64,000 nt of DNA from Diphasiastrum complanatum (Eukaryota > Streptophyta > Lycopodiopsida > Lycopodiales > Lycopodiaceae): NCBI GenBank assembly GCA_029204225.1, contig CM055108.1, positions 48,620,996-48,684,995 on the forward strand, given 5' to 3'. A program made the translations under genes and the position numbers. A model generated the notes under the pieces. The model was not told where the DNA came from and made no database searches. It worked only from the letters and a program-made list of their open reading frames with translations. This document shows, in pieces, positions 31,948-43,534 of the stretch. Each line of letters begins with the position of its first letter. Position 1 is the first letter of the stretch.

Positions 31948-33132
31948 CTACATCCTATCAAATACTTCGGTTGCTGCCATGATTTGCTTGTTCAATGGTT
32001 TGGGGCATGACCTCCAAGAGTGACCTTGCTGATGACAGTTGAAGCAACGCATGGATCTGCCCACCGTTGGTGAGCTGTTGCTGTGACTAGCTGAAGGTCC
32101 CACATTGTTTCTTCTCTGAAACATGTTCCCTCCATTGTTGCCTTGGTTGCCAAACCCTGTTTTTGCTGGGAATTTGTTCACGCTACTCGAGGCTTGGTTG
32201 CCATTTGAAGCTGAGTCCCCCCTTGAAAAGAAGCTAAGACTCGATCTGGATCCACTAAATACTCTCGTTGAGGTTGAGGAAGCAGTTGGTGCCAATGTGG
32301 TCTCATAATCACAAACCATTTCAGCCGCCCGAATAGTTGAATTGAAATCATGGGATAAGTAGCTGTCTATTGTAGGTCGGATCCAAGACTGCATTCCAGA
32401 CAAGAGGTAGTGGGTCTTGTCAGCCTCGGACATATCTTCAATAACCCATATACTCTGTCTGAATTTATTTAGGTAAACCTTTCTACTTGAGCCTTGATAA
32501 TTCTGTCCTCAATCTCATGTGTGAATCCTTAGGTATGAACTCCTCTCCTAACGCGGTTATGAACGCGTCCCATGTCTGAAATTGCATTCTTGCCATCCGG
32601 TACCAGTTTGTAGTGTAGCCTTTAAAATATGCTAATGCCAAGTCCGCCCTTTCTTCTTCAGGAATGTTCATCAAACAAAAGTAATGGTCCATGTGAAACA
32701 ACCAATTTTCCACAATTAGAATGTCATGATCTCCTTTGAAAGTAGGCGGTGCTTTTATTTTGGCAGTCTTCTTCGGGCCTTCTGTGTTTCGTGCTCGTGG
32801 GTCCCTTGGTATCAGTGGAGGAGGCACCACTGCATTCCCTCTTTTTGCCTCTAGCTCTTCAAACCTGCCTTCGAGCTGTGTTAGCCCGTCTCTCATTTCT
32901 CTAGCAAGGTCAAATTGAGTGAGGTTCATGGCTCGCAGGGATGTTTGCCATTCTTTTCTTTCTATTTCTCCTTCTTCACCTTAATAAGCATAGCCATCAT
33001 TGCACTTGATAAGTATTGCCACATCTTCACTTCAAAGAGGTCTTGTTGCGCCTCTGGTATGGATTCGTCTCTTGGTGTAGGTTCAGAAGGGCCACCCATC
33101 TCTTCTTGGGGAGGTGCCACTGTGGAGTTCAT
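31948..33132 (-). pseudogene. Ty3/gypsy: Gag
   Basis: An acidic N-terminus (MNSTVAPPQEEMGG, from 33132) is followed by stops near 32975-32935, then the 32929-32483 frame with a coiled-coil-like LTQLEGRFEELEAKR and the retrotransposon Gag core (PPTFKGDHDILIVENWLFHM, AYFKGYTTNWYRM, FITALGEEFIPKDS). One frame break near 32480 leads to YLLSGMQSWIRPTIDSYLS, a Ser/Asn-rich linker and the zinc knuckle CFNCHQQGHSWRSC (about 32055-32015). This is the gag of a gypsy-type LTR element, unlike the copia gags elsewhere. Confidence 0.85.
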
Positions 33133-34480
33133 ACGCTCTTTTTTTCTCGACTTGGATCTGGCACCATCTCAATGCATGCGGGAGCCGTATTCTCGAACCT
33201 GCTCCTCTCCGTCTATCAATGCTCATAACTCATCAAGGCGGTCATCCATTCTGGTAAGAGGTGTACTTCCAGCAGATTATCTCCTCTATTTTTTTTGAAA
33301 ACTCTCCCCTCTGTCGGCCAGGCCCCAAAGCTCTCTTTTCTTCTTTATTAAATTAGCTTCAATATAAAAATATTTCCTCCTCAAACTAGCATGCTCACAT
33401 CACCTGAGAGCCAAGCAGGAACCAGGTCATTTGTCTCCAAGCAAGCACGCAACAAACTGAACATACAAACCAAAGCCAACACTAAGAATTCCTCTAAAGC
33501 CACATCCTCCCTGATATTGGACGTAGGACCTTTGCCTAGCCACGCCCACACAGATCTATCACAGAATTTAGCCCATGGGGAAACATCCCTCCAACCATCC
33601 ATGCTTTCACCATTAAGCAGCACATTGCCTCAGTCACGTCCCACCAACTCTGGTTGATAGCCCTTATAGCTAAACGATCAGCAGCTATCCCACACCAGCT
33701 GCTAACCACCCGTGCTTTACACCCAAATTTGATCAGCATCTTTGGATTAATGGTTAACTTGTACAGTTCAAATATGTCACTCCACACCCCACAAGGCACA
33801 GACTGTGTTTTCACCAACCTAATAGCAGCACATTGCCTCATCTGTCCTACGTGCAGATGGCGCCAGGCCTGAACCACGGGAACTGACCATGCTTACACCT
33901 CAAGGGTAGCACCTTGCTTCATCAAGTCCCCTGTTTGGTCGACCACCCCAACCGTGGACGCACCCGTGCTTACACTATGCGCAGCACCTTGCACAACGGT
34001 TGTCTTGACAAATCCCAAGAAGTGGCCATCCCTGTGAGACTTGCGTAGCTGACCGGCTAGTCGATTCTGATACCACATGTAGCGCCGACGCCTCAAAGGG
34101 GCGCTGGGACTTGAGCGGTTTTCCCAACACACGCTTAAGTCTAACATTCATCCATCATGCACTTATGTAAAAGCCAACTTAGAAATGTAACAAGCTTAAC
34201 CATTCAGACTTTAAGAAAACTAGAATCCCAACCAACCCGAAAGCAACTCAGAATCCGTCCCCAAAAGGTAACCAAAGGCAAAGACAAGCCACACATGAAA
34301 CTCAAGGCATACTGGTCTCCAAACTGACCAAATGTCATAGCGACGAGCCACACGTCGGTGACGTGGACCCTTAGGCGCCGACGATGCAAAAAGGTTGTAG
34401 TAAGGGTCCTTCCACTTGGACCAGTCCCGGAGGCAAAACCGAAATGGTAATCATCCCCAAGGATCAACTTTATTAATTTT
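33133..34480 (-). mobile_element. Ty3/gypsy: leader, primer site and 5' LTR part
   Basis: The minus-strand primer site TGGTATCAGAATCGACTAGC lies at 34056-34075; its first ten bases match initiator-Met tRNA and the remainder does not follow the copia version. The LTR end CTACA sits at 34078, and GC-rich LTR text with repeated GCGCCGACG continues to about 34480. The leader is 33133-34054. The long frames on both strands in 33381-34147 show no domain and are ignored. Confidence 0.55.
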
Positions 34481-34789
34481 TGTGAAGAATTGAAAAAGAT
34501 TATCTATGCTAGATATAGGGGTCTTATGTTTTTTATATCAAACATCTAGGTGTAGGATGTTGATAGGACCAGATTTGGCATAGATGGCAAAGTACCCATT
34601 TCCACTTGTAATGCCACTATTTAGCCAAAATAGAGTAAGAGGCTAAACTCATGCCTTTTGTTTGATGAAATTTAAGAGGTCCAATAGGATCTAGAGGTGG
34701 AAGCTTGAGGGGTCCAATAGAATTTGAGGTTTGCTTGAAAATAGTCCAATAGAATTTAGAAGTGAATGGATCAATGGTCCAATAGGATT
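34481..34789. repeat. Four imperfect GGTCCAATAG repeats
   Basis: The phrase GGTCCAATAG(G/A)AT occurs near 34678, 34714, 34744 and 34777, spaced about 30-36 bp with GAGGTGGA-like spacers. It ends exactly where the F1 gag-pol begins. The rest of the segment has no gene. Confidence 0.7.
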
Positions 34790-35590
34790 AAGAGGTGGAC
34801 AAGCACAAAGGGAGGAGCAAGAACCAATTTCAGCAATCCTCAAGCAAGGACAAAGCCAAAACCAAAGACAAATATGAGGAGGAAGATAATTCCTCTAATG
34901 CTTCATCATCCAATCTCAAGAAGAAGAAGATCAAGTGCTTTTATTGTGGCAAGAAAGGCCATTATGCCACCAATTGCTTCAAGAAGAAGAATCAACTCAA
35001 GCAAGCCAACATCACCAATGAGAAGGAACAAACTATTGCAAGTGATTGAGAGGGATCTCTTATGGTCTCTAGCTTCTCATCCACTCCTTTCAAGAAGGAC
35101 GGCTTATGGTATATTGATAGTGGAGCCTCTTCACATATGTGTAGCTCCAAGGATTCTTTCTCTTCTATTGCACCTTATGATGGAGTCAAGAAATCAATAT
35201 ACACTGCAAATGATATTGAATGTCCTATTGAAGGCATAGGGAACATTCCCTTAAAGCTTGCATCCTCTAAAGTTCTTTCTCTTTCTAAAGTTCTTTATGT
35301 TCCTAATCTTACTAAGAATCTCATTAGTGTTGGCCAATTGCTTGATAATGGCTTTGATGTAAAATTCAATGTTGATACTTGCACTATCAAGAAGAATGAT
35401 GAGATACTTGCATTAGGATTGGCTTGCCAAAGTCATTCTCCAAGAAGATCAAGCCTTGTGAGGCTTGTGCTATTGATAAATCTCACAAAAAGCCATTTTC
35501 AAGATCTTCTATGAAAAGCAAGCATCCTTTGGAGTTAATCCACTCAGCTGTGCATTTCTCATCAACTATAAGCAAGGGAGGAGCCACTTG
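34790..35590 (+). pseudogene. Copia F1: zinc knuckle, protease, pre-integrase
   Basis: MDKHKGRSKNQFQQSSSKDK leads into a zinc knuckle CFYCGKKGHYATNC (about 34937) and ends at a TGA near 35047. Twelve bases on, MVSSFSSTPFKKDGLWYIDS begins the protease (YIDSGASSHM, active site intact), followed by VLYVPNLTKNLISVGQLLDN and CTIKKNDEILALG. A frameshift near 35420 moves the pre-integrase text (IKPCEACAIDKSHKKPFSRS, LELIHS) to another frame, which ends near 35609. The 5' part of gag and the LTR are absent. Confidence 0.85.
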
Positions 35591-35592
35591 TT

Positions 35593-37128
35593 TTGGTACC
35601 TTTCATTGATGATTACACAAGATTCACTTGGATATATCTTCTTGCTTCAAAATCTATGGTGTTTGATCATTTCCTTATTTTCAAAGCTTATGTAGAGAAG
35701 CAATTCTCATTCAAGATTAAAGCTCTTAGAAGTGATGGAGGTGGTGAATATACCTCCAATAAATTTCAAGATTTTTGTGAGCTTGAAGGCATTAAAAGAG
35801 AGTTTTCTTGTGCCTACTCTCCATCTCAAAATGGAGTGGCCGAGAGAAAGAATATATCTCTATGTGAATGTGCAAAATCTATGAGAATTGAGGCATCTTT
35901 GCCCAAAGATTTTTGGGGAGAAGCCATTAATTGTGCAAATTATCTTTGCAATAGGCTCCCACATATAGCTCTTGGAGGAAAGTCACCATATGAAATCTTA
36001 TTTTTGAAGAAGCCTAAGGTTGATCACCTTAGAGTTTTTGGATGCATATGCTTTTCCCATATTCCCTTGGAAACAAGGAAGAAGGAAGATCCTAGTGCAT
36101 GCAAAGGGATCATGGTTGGATACTCATCCACCAAAAAGGCCTATAGAGTCTTTGTACTCTCTACTTCTCAAGTTATTGAAAGTAGAGATGTTGTCTTTCA
36201 TGAAGATCGACACTCATCTTTTGAAGAGACCGAGATCAAGAATTCTATGGATGCATCACCTATTATTGATTTTGAAGACAATTATGATGTGATGGGGTCG
36301 AGAATTGAAGAAGAATCTCCTCAAATTTTCTCACCAAGAAGATCCATGAGAGATAGATCCGAGCCTAAGAGGCTCTCATTAGTTGACAAAGGCAAACAAG
36401 TGGATCTTGATTCCACTAATTATGTTTTTTATGTCTCTCATGAAGAGCCCAAGAATGTACAAGAGGCACTCAATACCAAGGAGTGGTATGATGCCATGAA
36501 ACAAGAGTATGATGCATTGATCACTAAAAATACTTGGGAGCTTGTGGATCCTCCATCCAACAAGCATGTGATTGGTTGCAAGTGGGTATTTCGGATCAAG
36601 TACAATCATGATGGCACCATCAACAATTATAAAGCAAGATTATGTGCCAAAGGATTTTCTCAAATCCATGGCCTTGATTATGAGGAGACCTTCGCACTCA
36701 TTGCAAAGATCGTGACAATAAGAATTCTTATTTCTCTTGCTTGTTTCTTTAAGAAGAAGGTGTTCCAATTAGATGTATCCAATGCTTTTCTAAATGGTTA
36801 TCTTGAGGAGGAGATCTATATGGAACAACCTCAAGGATTCATCAAGGATGAGTTCAGAGTGTGCTTGCTCTTCAAAAGTCTTTATGGACTGAAGCAAGCA
36901 CCAAGATCATGGTATTCAAGACTTAATTCTTTCCTTATCTTACTAGGATTTATTCTTAGTGACTATGATCCTTCCATGTATCTAAAGTTTGTTGATAGTA
37001 ATATTGTCATTCTTCTAATTTATGTTGATGACATTATTCTTTGTGGAAGTTGTATAAAGCTAGTTGGTGAAACTAAACTAGCACTTGGACGTGAGTTTAA
37101 AATGCAAGATCTAGGACTATCTATATAA
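35593..37128 (+). CDS. Copia F1: integrase plus reverse transcriptase, 511-codon frame
   Basis: The longest intact frame in the window. Integrase core: FIDDYTRFTW (first Asp), LRSDGGGEYTS (second Asp), YSPSQNGVAERKN (Glu). C-terminal region: VDHLRVFGCICFSHI, MVGYSSTKKAYRV, IESRDVVFHEDR. Linker: EEESPQIFSPRRSMRDRSEP. RT: WELVDPPSNKHVIGCKWVFR, ARLCAKGFSQIHGLDYEETF, FQLDVSNAFLNGYLEEEIYM, LYGLKQAPRSW, and the catalytic YVDDIIL at about 37021. It ends at EFKMQDLGLSI where F1 should continue with RT thumb and RNase H; the next base belongs to an F2 LTR. The 5' frame is broken, so the product would lack Gag fusion. It is a truncated pol rather than a functional gene. Confidence 0.9.
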   Translation: MVPFIDDYTRFTWIYLLASKSMVFDHFLIFKAYVEKQFSFKIKALRSDGGGEYTSNKFQDFCELEGIKREFSCAYSPSQNGVAERKNISLCECAKSMRIEASLPKDFWGEAINCANYLCNRLPHIALGGKSPYEILFLKKPKVDHLRVFGCICFSHIPLETRKKEDPSACKGIMVGYSSTKKAYRVFVLSTSQVIESRDVVFHEDRHSSFEETEIKNSMDASPIIDFEDNYDVMGSRIEEESPQIFSPRRSMRDRSEPKRLSLVDKGKQVDLDSTNYVFYVSHEEPKNVQEALNTKEWYDAMKQEYDALITKNTWELVDPPSNKHVIGCKWVFRIKYNHDGTINNYKARLCAKGFSQIHGLDYEETFALIAKIVTIRILISLACFFKKKVFQLDVSNAFLNGYLEEEIYMEQPQGFIKDEFRVCLLFKSLYGLKQAPRSWYSRLNSFLILLGFILSDYDPSMYLKFVDSNIVILLIYVDDIILCGSCIKLVGETKLALGREFKMQDLGLSI

Positions 37129-37129
37129 A

Positions 37130-37534
37130 TAGATTAAGAATGAGGAAATAGATTGAACATCATATAGATGTTCAGAAGTCCACTAGTAAGTGAGACAATT
37201 GATGAATCATGAGAGACATAGATTCTCTCATGCCGATGTGTTGCGTGGACTTGTCACACAGTGCTTAAGGAATTCACTAATAATATAGTAAGTGTTTATG
37301 CAGATGATTTTCTTATCTTGAATATTATTCAATGTCTTATTGTCAGAGTGATATATGTTCATAAGCAACTATTTTATCATTATTTCGCAAACCAATTTCA
37401 TTTTGTTGAATGCATAAACAAATTCAAAAGTAGAGCAGCAGAGTCTGTCTATGCTTTGGAGGATTGTAGATCTGTTGTAGTTGGGAGTAGACGAGCAGCC
37501 AGAATCGAAGTCACATCTGGGCTTCAATTTCTCA
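37130..37534 (+). repeat. Copia F2 LTR (partial)
   Basis: Ends near CTCA (37534) four bases before the primer site. It begins where the F1 RT text is cut. No matching partner is seen in the window, so its true start is unknown. Confidence 0.5.
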
Positions 37535-37538
37535 ATAG

Positions 37539-37551
37539 TGGTATCAGAGCC
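37539..37551 (+). other. Primer-binding site (iMet tRNA), F2
   Basis: TGGTATCAGAGCC, a full match to the plant copia primer site, followed about 110 bases later by the F2 gag start. Confidence 0.85.
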
Positions 37552-37654
37552 CTCATGCTCATATCCAAGAGATGATATAGCTTAAGAGCTATCAGATCCA
37601 GAAGAGAAACATTCAGAACAAGAAATCAAAAAATGCTGAAGAACAGTTCACCAA

Positions 37655-38289
37655 TGGCATCAATAAGTAGCATGCAATAAAAAATCTACACAATTCTCGA
37701 TTCAGCGGGGTCCAACTTCTTAGCATGGAAGTTGAAAACCTCTCTCATACTAAAGGGAGAAGGGCTATTTCCCTTGGTAGATGGCACCAAAGAAATGCCT
37801 ACAACCATCGGGAGAAGCCAAAAAAGCAGTTTAAGTCTAAGAGGGAGTCAGCAGATCGAAGGCAAAATCAAGACCAGCAAACTGAGAGAGCCAGCAAAGG
37901 CAGATGGAAGAACAAAGAAAAGCTTAAGCAGTAGAATGGTGACAAGAAATGATGCGTGATATGCAAATGCGAAGGACATACTGTCGATTCGTGTTGGCTA
38001 AATTCAAAGGTCGAATGTATCCATTGCCAGAAGAAGGATCATGCAGCCATGGACTGCTACTAGAACCTGAGGAACAAGCAGCCTTAAGGCAAACAAGAGA
38101 ACAATAATAGTTCATCCTATGTTGAAGAGCCAGAAAGCTCAAAGATGGGTGAAAAAAGGTTGAACAACAGAAATTCGATAGCCTATCTGAGTACAGACTT
38201 GTGTGCAACATCGACATCTGACACACAAGTGATAATCCTTGATTCAGGAGCCACCTCACACTTTGTTACATCAAGAAGAAGACATTAAT
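37655..38289 (+). pseudogene. Copia F2: internally deleted Gag, two zinc knuckles, protease
   Basis: Gag begins MASISSMQ (about 37655) and reads NFLAWKLKTSLILKGEGLFP, VDGTKEMPTTIG. It then jumps to the basic tail KKQFKSKRESADRRQNQ, skipping about 200 residues of Gag. Two consecutive zinc knuckles follow, CVICKCEGHTVDSC and CIHCQKKDHAAMDC (about 37960-38060), then a protease motif VIILDSGATSHFVTS (about 38230). Stops interrupt at about 37932, 37950 and 38061. Just past the protease motif the sequence changes to F3 RT. Confidence 0.75.
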
Positions 38290-39491
38290 ATGGTGTAACC
38301 TGAAGGTGATATTAACAAAGGTAAACACAATCATGTGTGTAAACTCCATAAAGCACTTTATGGCTTAAAGCAATATGCTCGGGCATGGTTTCAAAGGACC
38401 AATACTTTTCTTATTGATCATGGCTACACCCCAAGCTCTTCAGATTTGAATGTTTACTTCAAGAGAGTGTAGAAGTTTTTTATCGTTATCACTTTGTATG
38501 TGGATGACACACTGCTTTTCAGCAACAATATCGATCTGACAAAAGAAGCTAAGACAATGCTATCTTCCGAATTCGACATGACCGATCTAGGCGAAGCTCA
38601 TTTCTACTTTGGTATTCCAATCCAAAGAGACAGAAATTGAAAGTTGATTTACATTACTCAACAGAGGTACATCTACAATATGTTAGTCATATATAATCTG
38701 GTTAATTGCAAGTTAGTTCTCTCACCAATGGAACCAGGTCTCAAATTGTCGAAGGACCAATGTCCTCGAACAATCGAAGAGAAGGAGCAGATACATGAGT
38801 ATCCTTATCATTCGATAATAGGATCTCTTATGTATGCCATGATTTGTACCAGACCAAACATAGCCTTTGCAGTCAGCTCCCGAGGTTAGTTTATGACTAA
38901 CCCCGATATAACACATTGGAAAGCTCTTATCAAAGTTATGAGATATCTTTGAGCTACTATGGACTTTTGCATTTGTTTTGGAACAGTCAACAACGACAAA
39001 CTCAATTTACTCAATGGTTACACAAATGCAAGTTGGGCAGGAGATGTAGACACTCGTAAATACACTTCTGGATTTACATTCTTTCTCAACAATGGTCCTC
39101 TTTCATGGAACAGTCACAAGCAATCATCGATAGGTCTATCTTCCATTGAATCAGATATATGGCATCCTCTCAAGCTACAAAGAAAGCAATTTGATTGAAG
39201 AACTTACTCTCAGATATCAGTTTGAATCAATATGCTCCGACGATTTTATTTTGTGATAATCAAAGTGCCATTGCCTTATCGACCAATCCTAGGTTTCATT
39301 CCAGGAGTAAGCACATTGAAATCAAGTATCACTACGTCAGAAGCAAATTTTTCAACAAAGAAATTAACTTGCAGTATTGTCAAATGCAAGATATGATAGC
39401 AGATATTTTTACCAAAGCATTGAGCTTGGATGCACACAAAAAGTTCTGTGCAGAACTTGTCAAGGATCTTACTAGCAATATAATTAGCTAA
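38290..39491 (+). pseudogene. Copia F3: RT C-terminal half and RNase H
   Basis: HVCKLHKALYGLKQYARAWF, ITLYVDDTLLFSNN (YVDD intact), MLSSEFDMTDLGEAHFYFGI, LIYITQQRYIYNMLVIYN, LSKDQCPRTIEEKEQ, YPYHSIIGSLMYAMICTRPN, then RNase H: GYTNASWAGDVDTRKYTSG, SSIGLSSIES, LLSDISLNQ, LFCDNQSAIALSTNPRFHSR, HIEIKYHYVR and MIADIFTKALSLDAHKKFC. A few stops and one frameshift near 39190. It is the best uninterrupted reference for the MITE insertion site in the F3 copy at 22927-28525. Confidence 0.85.
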
Positions 39492-39734
39492 TTTGCAAGC
39501 AATCTATCATCAATTAGATAAGCAGGAAAGAGAGATCACACACCAACCCAAGAGAACACTTTTGAACTGTATTAACAAAAGAGACTTAATGGTACATATA
39601 CACAATCTATTTTTTGAGGGGTATTACCGCATGGCAGTTCGGTCCCCATTACAAGATGCGTGTCCCAACTTTACACTACGTGTGCCGTTAAGCTGGCACT
39701 CATGCACACTATTACATAAGCAGTTAAAAAATCG
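39492..39734. other. Unassigned segment after F3 RNase H
   Basis: It follows the RNase H stop and may be the start of a decayed 3' LTR (no TG...CA pair recognised). It ends at an F1 gag fragment on the opposite strand. No frame is convincing. Confidence 0.35.
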
Positions 39735-40050
39735 TCCTCCCTCTTGACTTGATCTTTGCTTTATGAATGGACTTAAGAGTTTCCCAAGTCTCCTTGGTTG
39801 AGGTGCATGAACTTATTTCTCTCAACATCTCATCAGAGATGTTCAATTTGATGATATGAAGAGCAATTCTTGCTCTCTTCTTGAATCTCTGAGCCTCATC
39901 ATAAGCTTCAGGTTCAACTTCAATTCTTGATACAATGTCCATTACTCCCTAAAGAATCAACAAGGATTTTATCCTATCCTTCCAAACTGAATAATTGAAG
40001 GTATCTAGTCTTTCACTAGCTTCAAAGATAAAATCTCCTACAGAGGCCAT
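39735..40050 (-). pseudogene. Copia F1: N-terminal gag fragment
   Basis: From about 40050 downward: MASVGDFIFEASERL-like start, WKDRIKSLLILQ-like text, then the 39942-39724 frame MDIVSRIEVEPEAYDEAQRF, KKRARIALHIIKLNISDEML, REISSCTSTKETWETLKSIH. It ends abruptly at 39735. The start aligns with F1 gag at 16397 and the leaders also align. Confidence 0.75.
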
Positions 40051-41711
40051 CAATGTGAAGACTCTTGTAAATTGGACAACAAAAATGGAATTGAATGTGT
40101 TGCTTCTCTTTCACTATAGGAACCAAAATAATTGGGTGTACTATTAAATCCTATGTGAAATCTTGCAACAGCTATGTGAGACCTATCTCACAACAAAAAA
40201 TCAATCAACTTGAATTTGGATCTAGCCTCTATCTTTTGATGAAGCACTTACAATTCTGATGTCAAATTTTTCCATGAGTTTCAAATGAATGCAAACACTC
40301 TAGAAACACACATTCAACTCAAAACACAATACTTTGTGTGAAATGACACAATACTTTGTGTGAAATGATGTGTCTATGACAACAAAAATTTGTCTTATCC
40401 AATTCTATCTCAGATTGAGTACCAAAACTATGAATGATGAATCATGCATGCAATATAATCAATTCAAAAAGTGTCCACTCGGGTTTTGGGTCTCTCCCTA
40501 CCCTCCTTAAGAGCTTATAACTCCTACTAGAGTCATTAGAATGAACTGAAACCAATTGCATTGGAAAGAGGACTCTTCTAGCTTTCAACAAGCTATAATG
40601 TCAGTATCTTTGGATCTAACATAGAGGAGATAGAGTCAAATGATGTATTCTAGTTTTCACACGTGTGAAAAGTCAAAATTCCATACATCCTCTGTTTAGG
40701 ACTGAAAATATTAGTTTTAACCTCATTCACCAAAAAACTGTTCAAGAAATGATAGCAAAACACTGTTTAACAACTTCCTAGCTTGAATTGACAGAAAAAT
40801 CTTCATACACCTGATGTTAGTAGCATTAAAGCATGGTATGGCTCTGATACCATGTGAAAAATCCAACAAATTCACACGTGTGGGGATCCACAAGAAACGT
40901 GTGAATGATCAATACCATGCTTTATGGTGGCCAACAGATCACCTGTACAACAATCCTGCAATCTACCAACAGATCTGAGGCTAGAGCACAATCTAGAATG
41001 CTACTAATCAAAGAAAAACTAATTCCTCACAAATAGAGAGAATACAATACCAAAATAATGTATGAAGAAGGCACCAATTTTGAGTTAGAGAGAGAATATC
41101 AAAACAAGCAAAATAGCATGAGATCCACTTTTGACATTATGTCATTACCAAAGCTTGATTCATCATTAGATATGAATGAGAATGATATGTACATGTATAG
41201 GAGAGCCAAAATTTGTGGTACTCCTTGCATTCAATGCATTCCCTACATCTAATCAAGTGCAAACTATTACCATATTGACACCTAACAGCTTGCATGCTGA
41301 AATTGCACCTAACTCCTACCTACTTTGTCCAAATGTCGAATTCTCAACTATGAACCCACAAAACTACATGCATGTGTCCAATAGTGTTTGCATGTCTTGC
41401 ATGTGACTTCCCTAGATGACTTGGACATGAGTAGAACATGTATACTGACTTGCATTTTGCATGCATGCACACTAACTGATTTTGCATGTCATCTAGTTTT
41501 ATGCATGTCATCAGATCTACATCTACCTAACTCAAACTCACCCTAATCTACAAGGTCATGTGCTCAATTCACATACCTTTGATATATACAATGGAACAAA
41601 GTGAAATATGACCATCTAGACATTGTGCATGTCATGTAGCTCGAGTTTGTACATGCTAGAGAATGATATTTACAACTTGTAAATGCACAAGCAAGATGAT
41701 TTTTCACATCA
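40051..41711 (-). mobile_element. Copia F1: leader, primer site and full 5' LTR
   Basis: The LTR spans 40853-41711 (minus strand TGATGTG...TTTTTCACA, 859 bp), the primer site 40841-40852 (TGGTATCAGAGC) and the leader about 40051-40840. Palindromes: CACACGTGTG at 40873-40882 in the LTR and the 18-bp TTTTCACACGTGTGAAAA at 40654-40671 in the leader. The LTR holds a cluster of TGCATG and CATGCA motifs (about 41368-41510). A short 22-bp phrase (ACACAATACTTTGTGTGAAA) is tandemly repeated at about 40325-40368. Confidence 0.8.
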
Positions 41712-41764
41712 ACCCCTATAGACAAGTTGGATAGCTTTTTTATTCTTCACAAAGTTTTGGTTGT

Positions 41765-42247
41765 CTAGAAAGATCTAAGTAAGGCTCTAAACAGATAAGT
41801 GAGCTGCTTCTCTGCTGACACTACATTTTTTGCTCCAGAATTGTGTAGGGAAAGGAATAGATCCTTCATCTTCCTAATAAAGGAAGTGAGATCTTTGCCA
41901 TCCCACTGTAGATTTGTCAACTGATCTTCAAGCATCATTATTTGACTATGTGATTTTGTTTGAAATCTCGTGAGCAGTGTATCCCACATCTTCTTTGCCT
42001 TGGAGAGTGTATCCAGGTCAAGTGTTAGGCTATCCTCGATGGATGATGATATCAAGGCTATTGCCTTGTCATTCTTCTCCCTCCATTCACATAGCTCTGT
42101 AGTCATCTCCTCTGTGCCATCTACCCAAGGGAATAATCCTTCACCCTTTAGTATCAGCGAGATCTTCACCTTCCATGCTAGGAAGTTAGATCTTGATGAA
42201 TCCAGAATTGTATAGATCTTGGATTGTATGCTGCTGATTGAAGCCAT
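41765..42247 (-). pseudogene. Copia F2: Gag N-terminal part, open frame
   Basis: A clean 160-codon start: MASISSIQSKIYTILDSSRS, FLAWKVKISLILKGEGLFPW, REKNDKAIALISSSIEDSLT, AKKMWDTLLTRFQTKSHSQI, LEDQLTNLQWDGKDLTSFIR and MKDLFLSLHNSG. It ends after QLTYLFRALL, where full Gags continue to the zinc knuckle, so it is truncated at about 41765. It is the best F2 Gag start in the window. Confidence 0.85.
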
Positions 42248-43530
42248 TGCTTCTTAATTTGTCTTTCTCACTTGTTAATGGTTGTTTGTTTGAATGCTTA
42301 GCCCCTTGGATCTGATGACTTTTCGACTATGTTATCCAGCTAGAACTCTGGTGACAAACTAATAAAAGTCTCAAATGATTCACAAAACTTTCGTGAAACT
42401 CGAATTATTTCTGTTCGAGAATAATTCGTGTTGGATCAATCAGACTTTGTAATACAACCTAACAAAACGAGACAAAATCTAGACGAAAATGAAATGAAGC
42501 AAAGCGAAGCGAAACTTAAACAAGCTCTTACATTGATTCATGCTGGAAGCATAGGGATCGCGAAATGAAATAAAACGAAGCAAAAGGTTTCGCGAAAAAG
42601 ATCAATCAAGCTCTGTGATGAGACGAGACAAAACGAAACGAAACAAGATGAAACAAAACAAATTGAAACAAAACTTAAGTGAGCTCTGAAATTGATTTAC
42701 GCTTATAGCCAAGTGATTGCGAAACAAAACATGAAGCAAAAGCATTCGCGAACAAAATCAGTTTATCAAGAAATTTAGATACGATTGTTGGTCACTGCCG
42801 GCTATATCATTCCTATAATCATTCAGAGAGTAGACAGACATTGCTGATCTACATTAACAAATTAATATAGCATTCAACAAAATCAAACCAATGTGCAAAA
42901 TTGAATAAACAAGTGAATTAGATACATGAATAATATCAAACAAATATTCATTAAGATCATGCAACAGAATAACATGTGCATAACAGCTACAATATTATCT
43001 ATTGATCTTTTGATTTTTCCAGCACTGCATGATAGATCCACGCAGTGCATTGGCGTGAGCGAAATACAGTTCTCCCACGATTCGTGTCTTGCTTACTAGC
43101 AGACTTCTGGATCTACAGATCCTCTACAAAATTGTCTTGCTCATAGGCGACCATGTATTCTGTATTTTTTTTTGTCTTCTTTTTCTTTTCTTACAGTATT
43201 ATGCATCAAGCAAAAAGTATATAGTTTGCGAACTTTTTCGTGTCATGTTGTGTAACTTCTAGATCAGAAGGATTAATCAATTACAAGAGTGACAGATTAG
43301 CCACGATCTAGAGTACTTCTGCTGATGTCACAATATCTGATCAAATACTTGTACCCCATGGTACTTGGCTGATTTTCTTGGCCGTTTGTAGAGCAAGAAT
43401 GATTTTGTGTCGCGGAACAATTTTGTGTCGTGTGTCGTGAAACTGTTTGCGAACAATTTTGTTTCTTGTGTCTTTTCTATCAAAATCAGAGTGGAGAGCT
43501 AGCAAGGCTTTGGCACTCAAAACATTTTGT
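42248..43530 (-). mobile_element. Copia F2: leader and LTR-like region
   Basis: Minus-strand text near 42335-42353 (TTTGTCACCAGAGTTC) may be a worn primer site. Beyond it, to about 43530, lies LTR-like sequence dense in ACGAAGC, GAAACGAAAC and TTCGCGAA phrases, with similar text in the F2 piece at 30900-31110. The end at about 43530 abuts an F1 gag fragment. No partner LTR was found. Confidence 0.5.
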
Positions 43531-43534
43531 TTCT

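Noticed and set aside
33381-34147. Several 70-110 codon frames on both strands
   Set aside because: They overlap each other in opposite senses inside the gypsy leader and LTR, and carry no domain.
41058-41406. Frames of 64-76 codons in the plus strand
   Set aside because: They lie inside the F1 5' LTR (40853-41711), antisense to it, with no domain.
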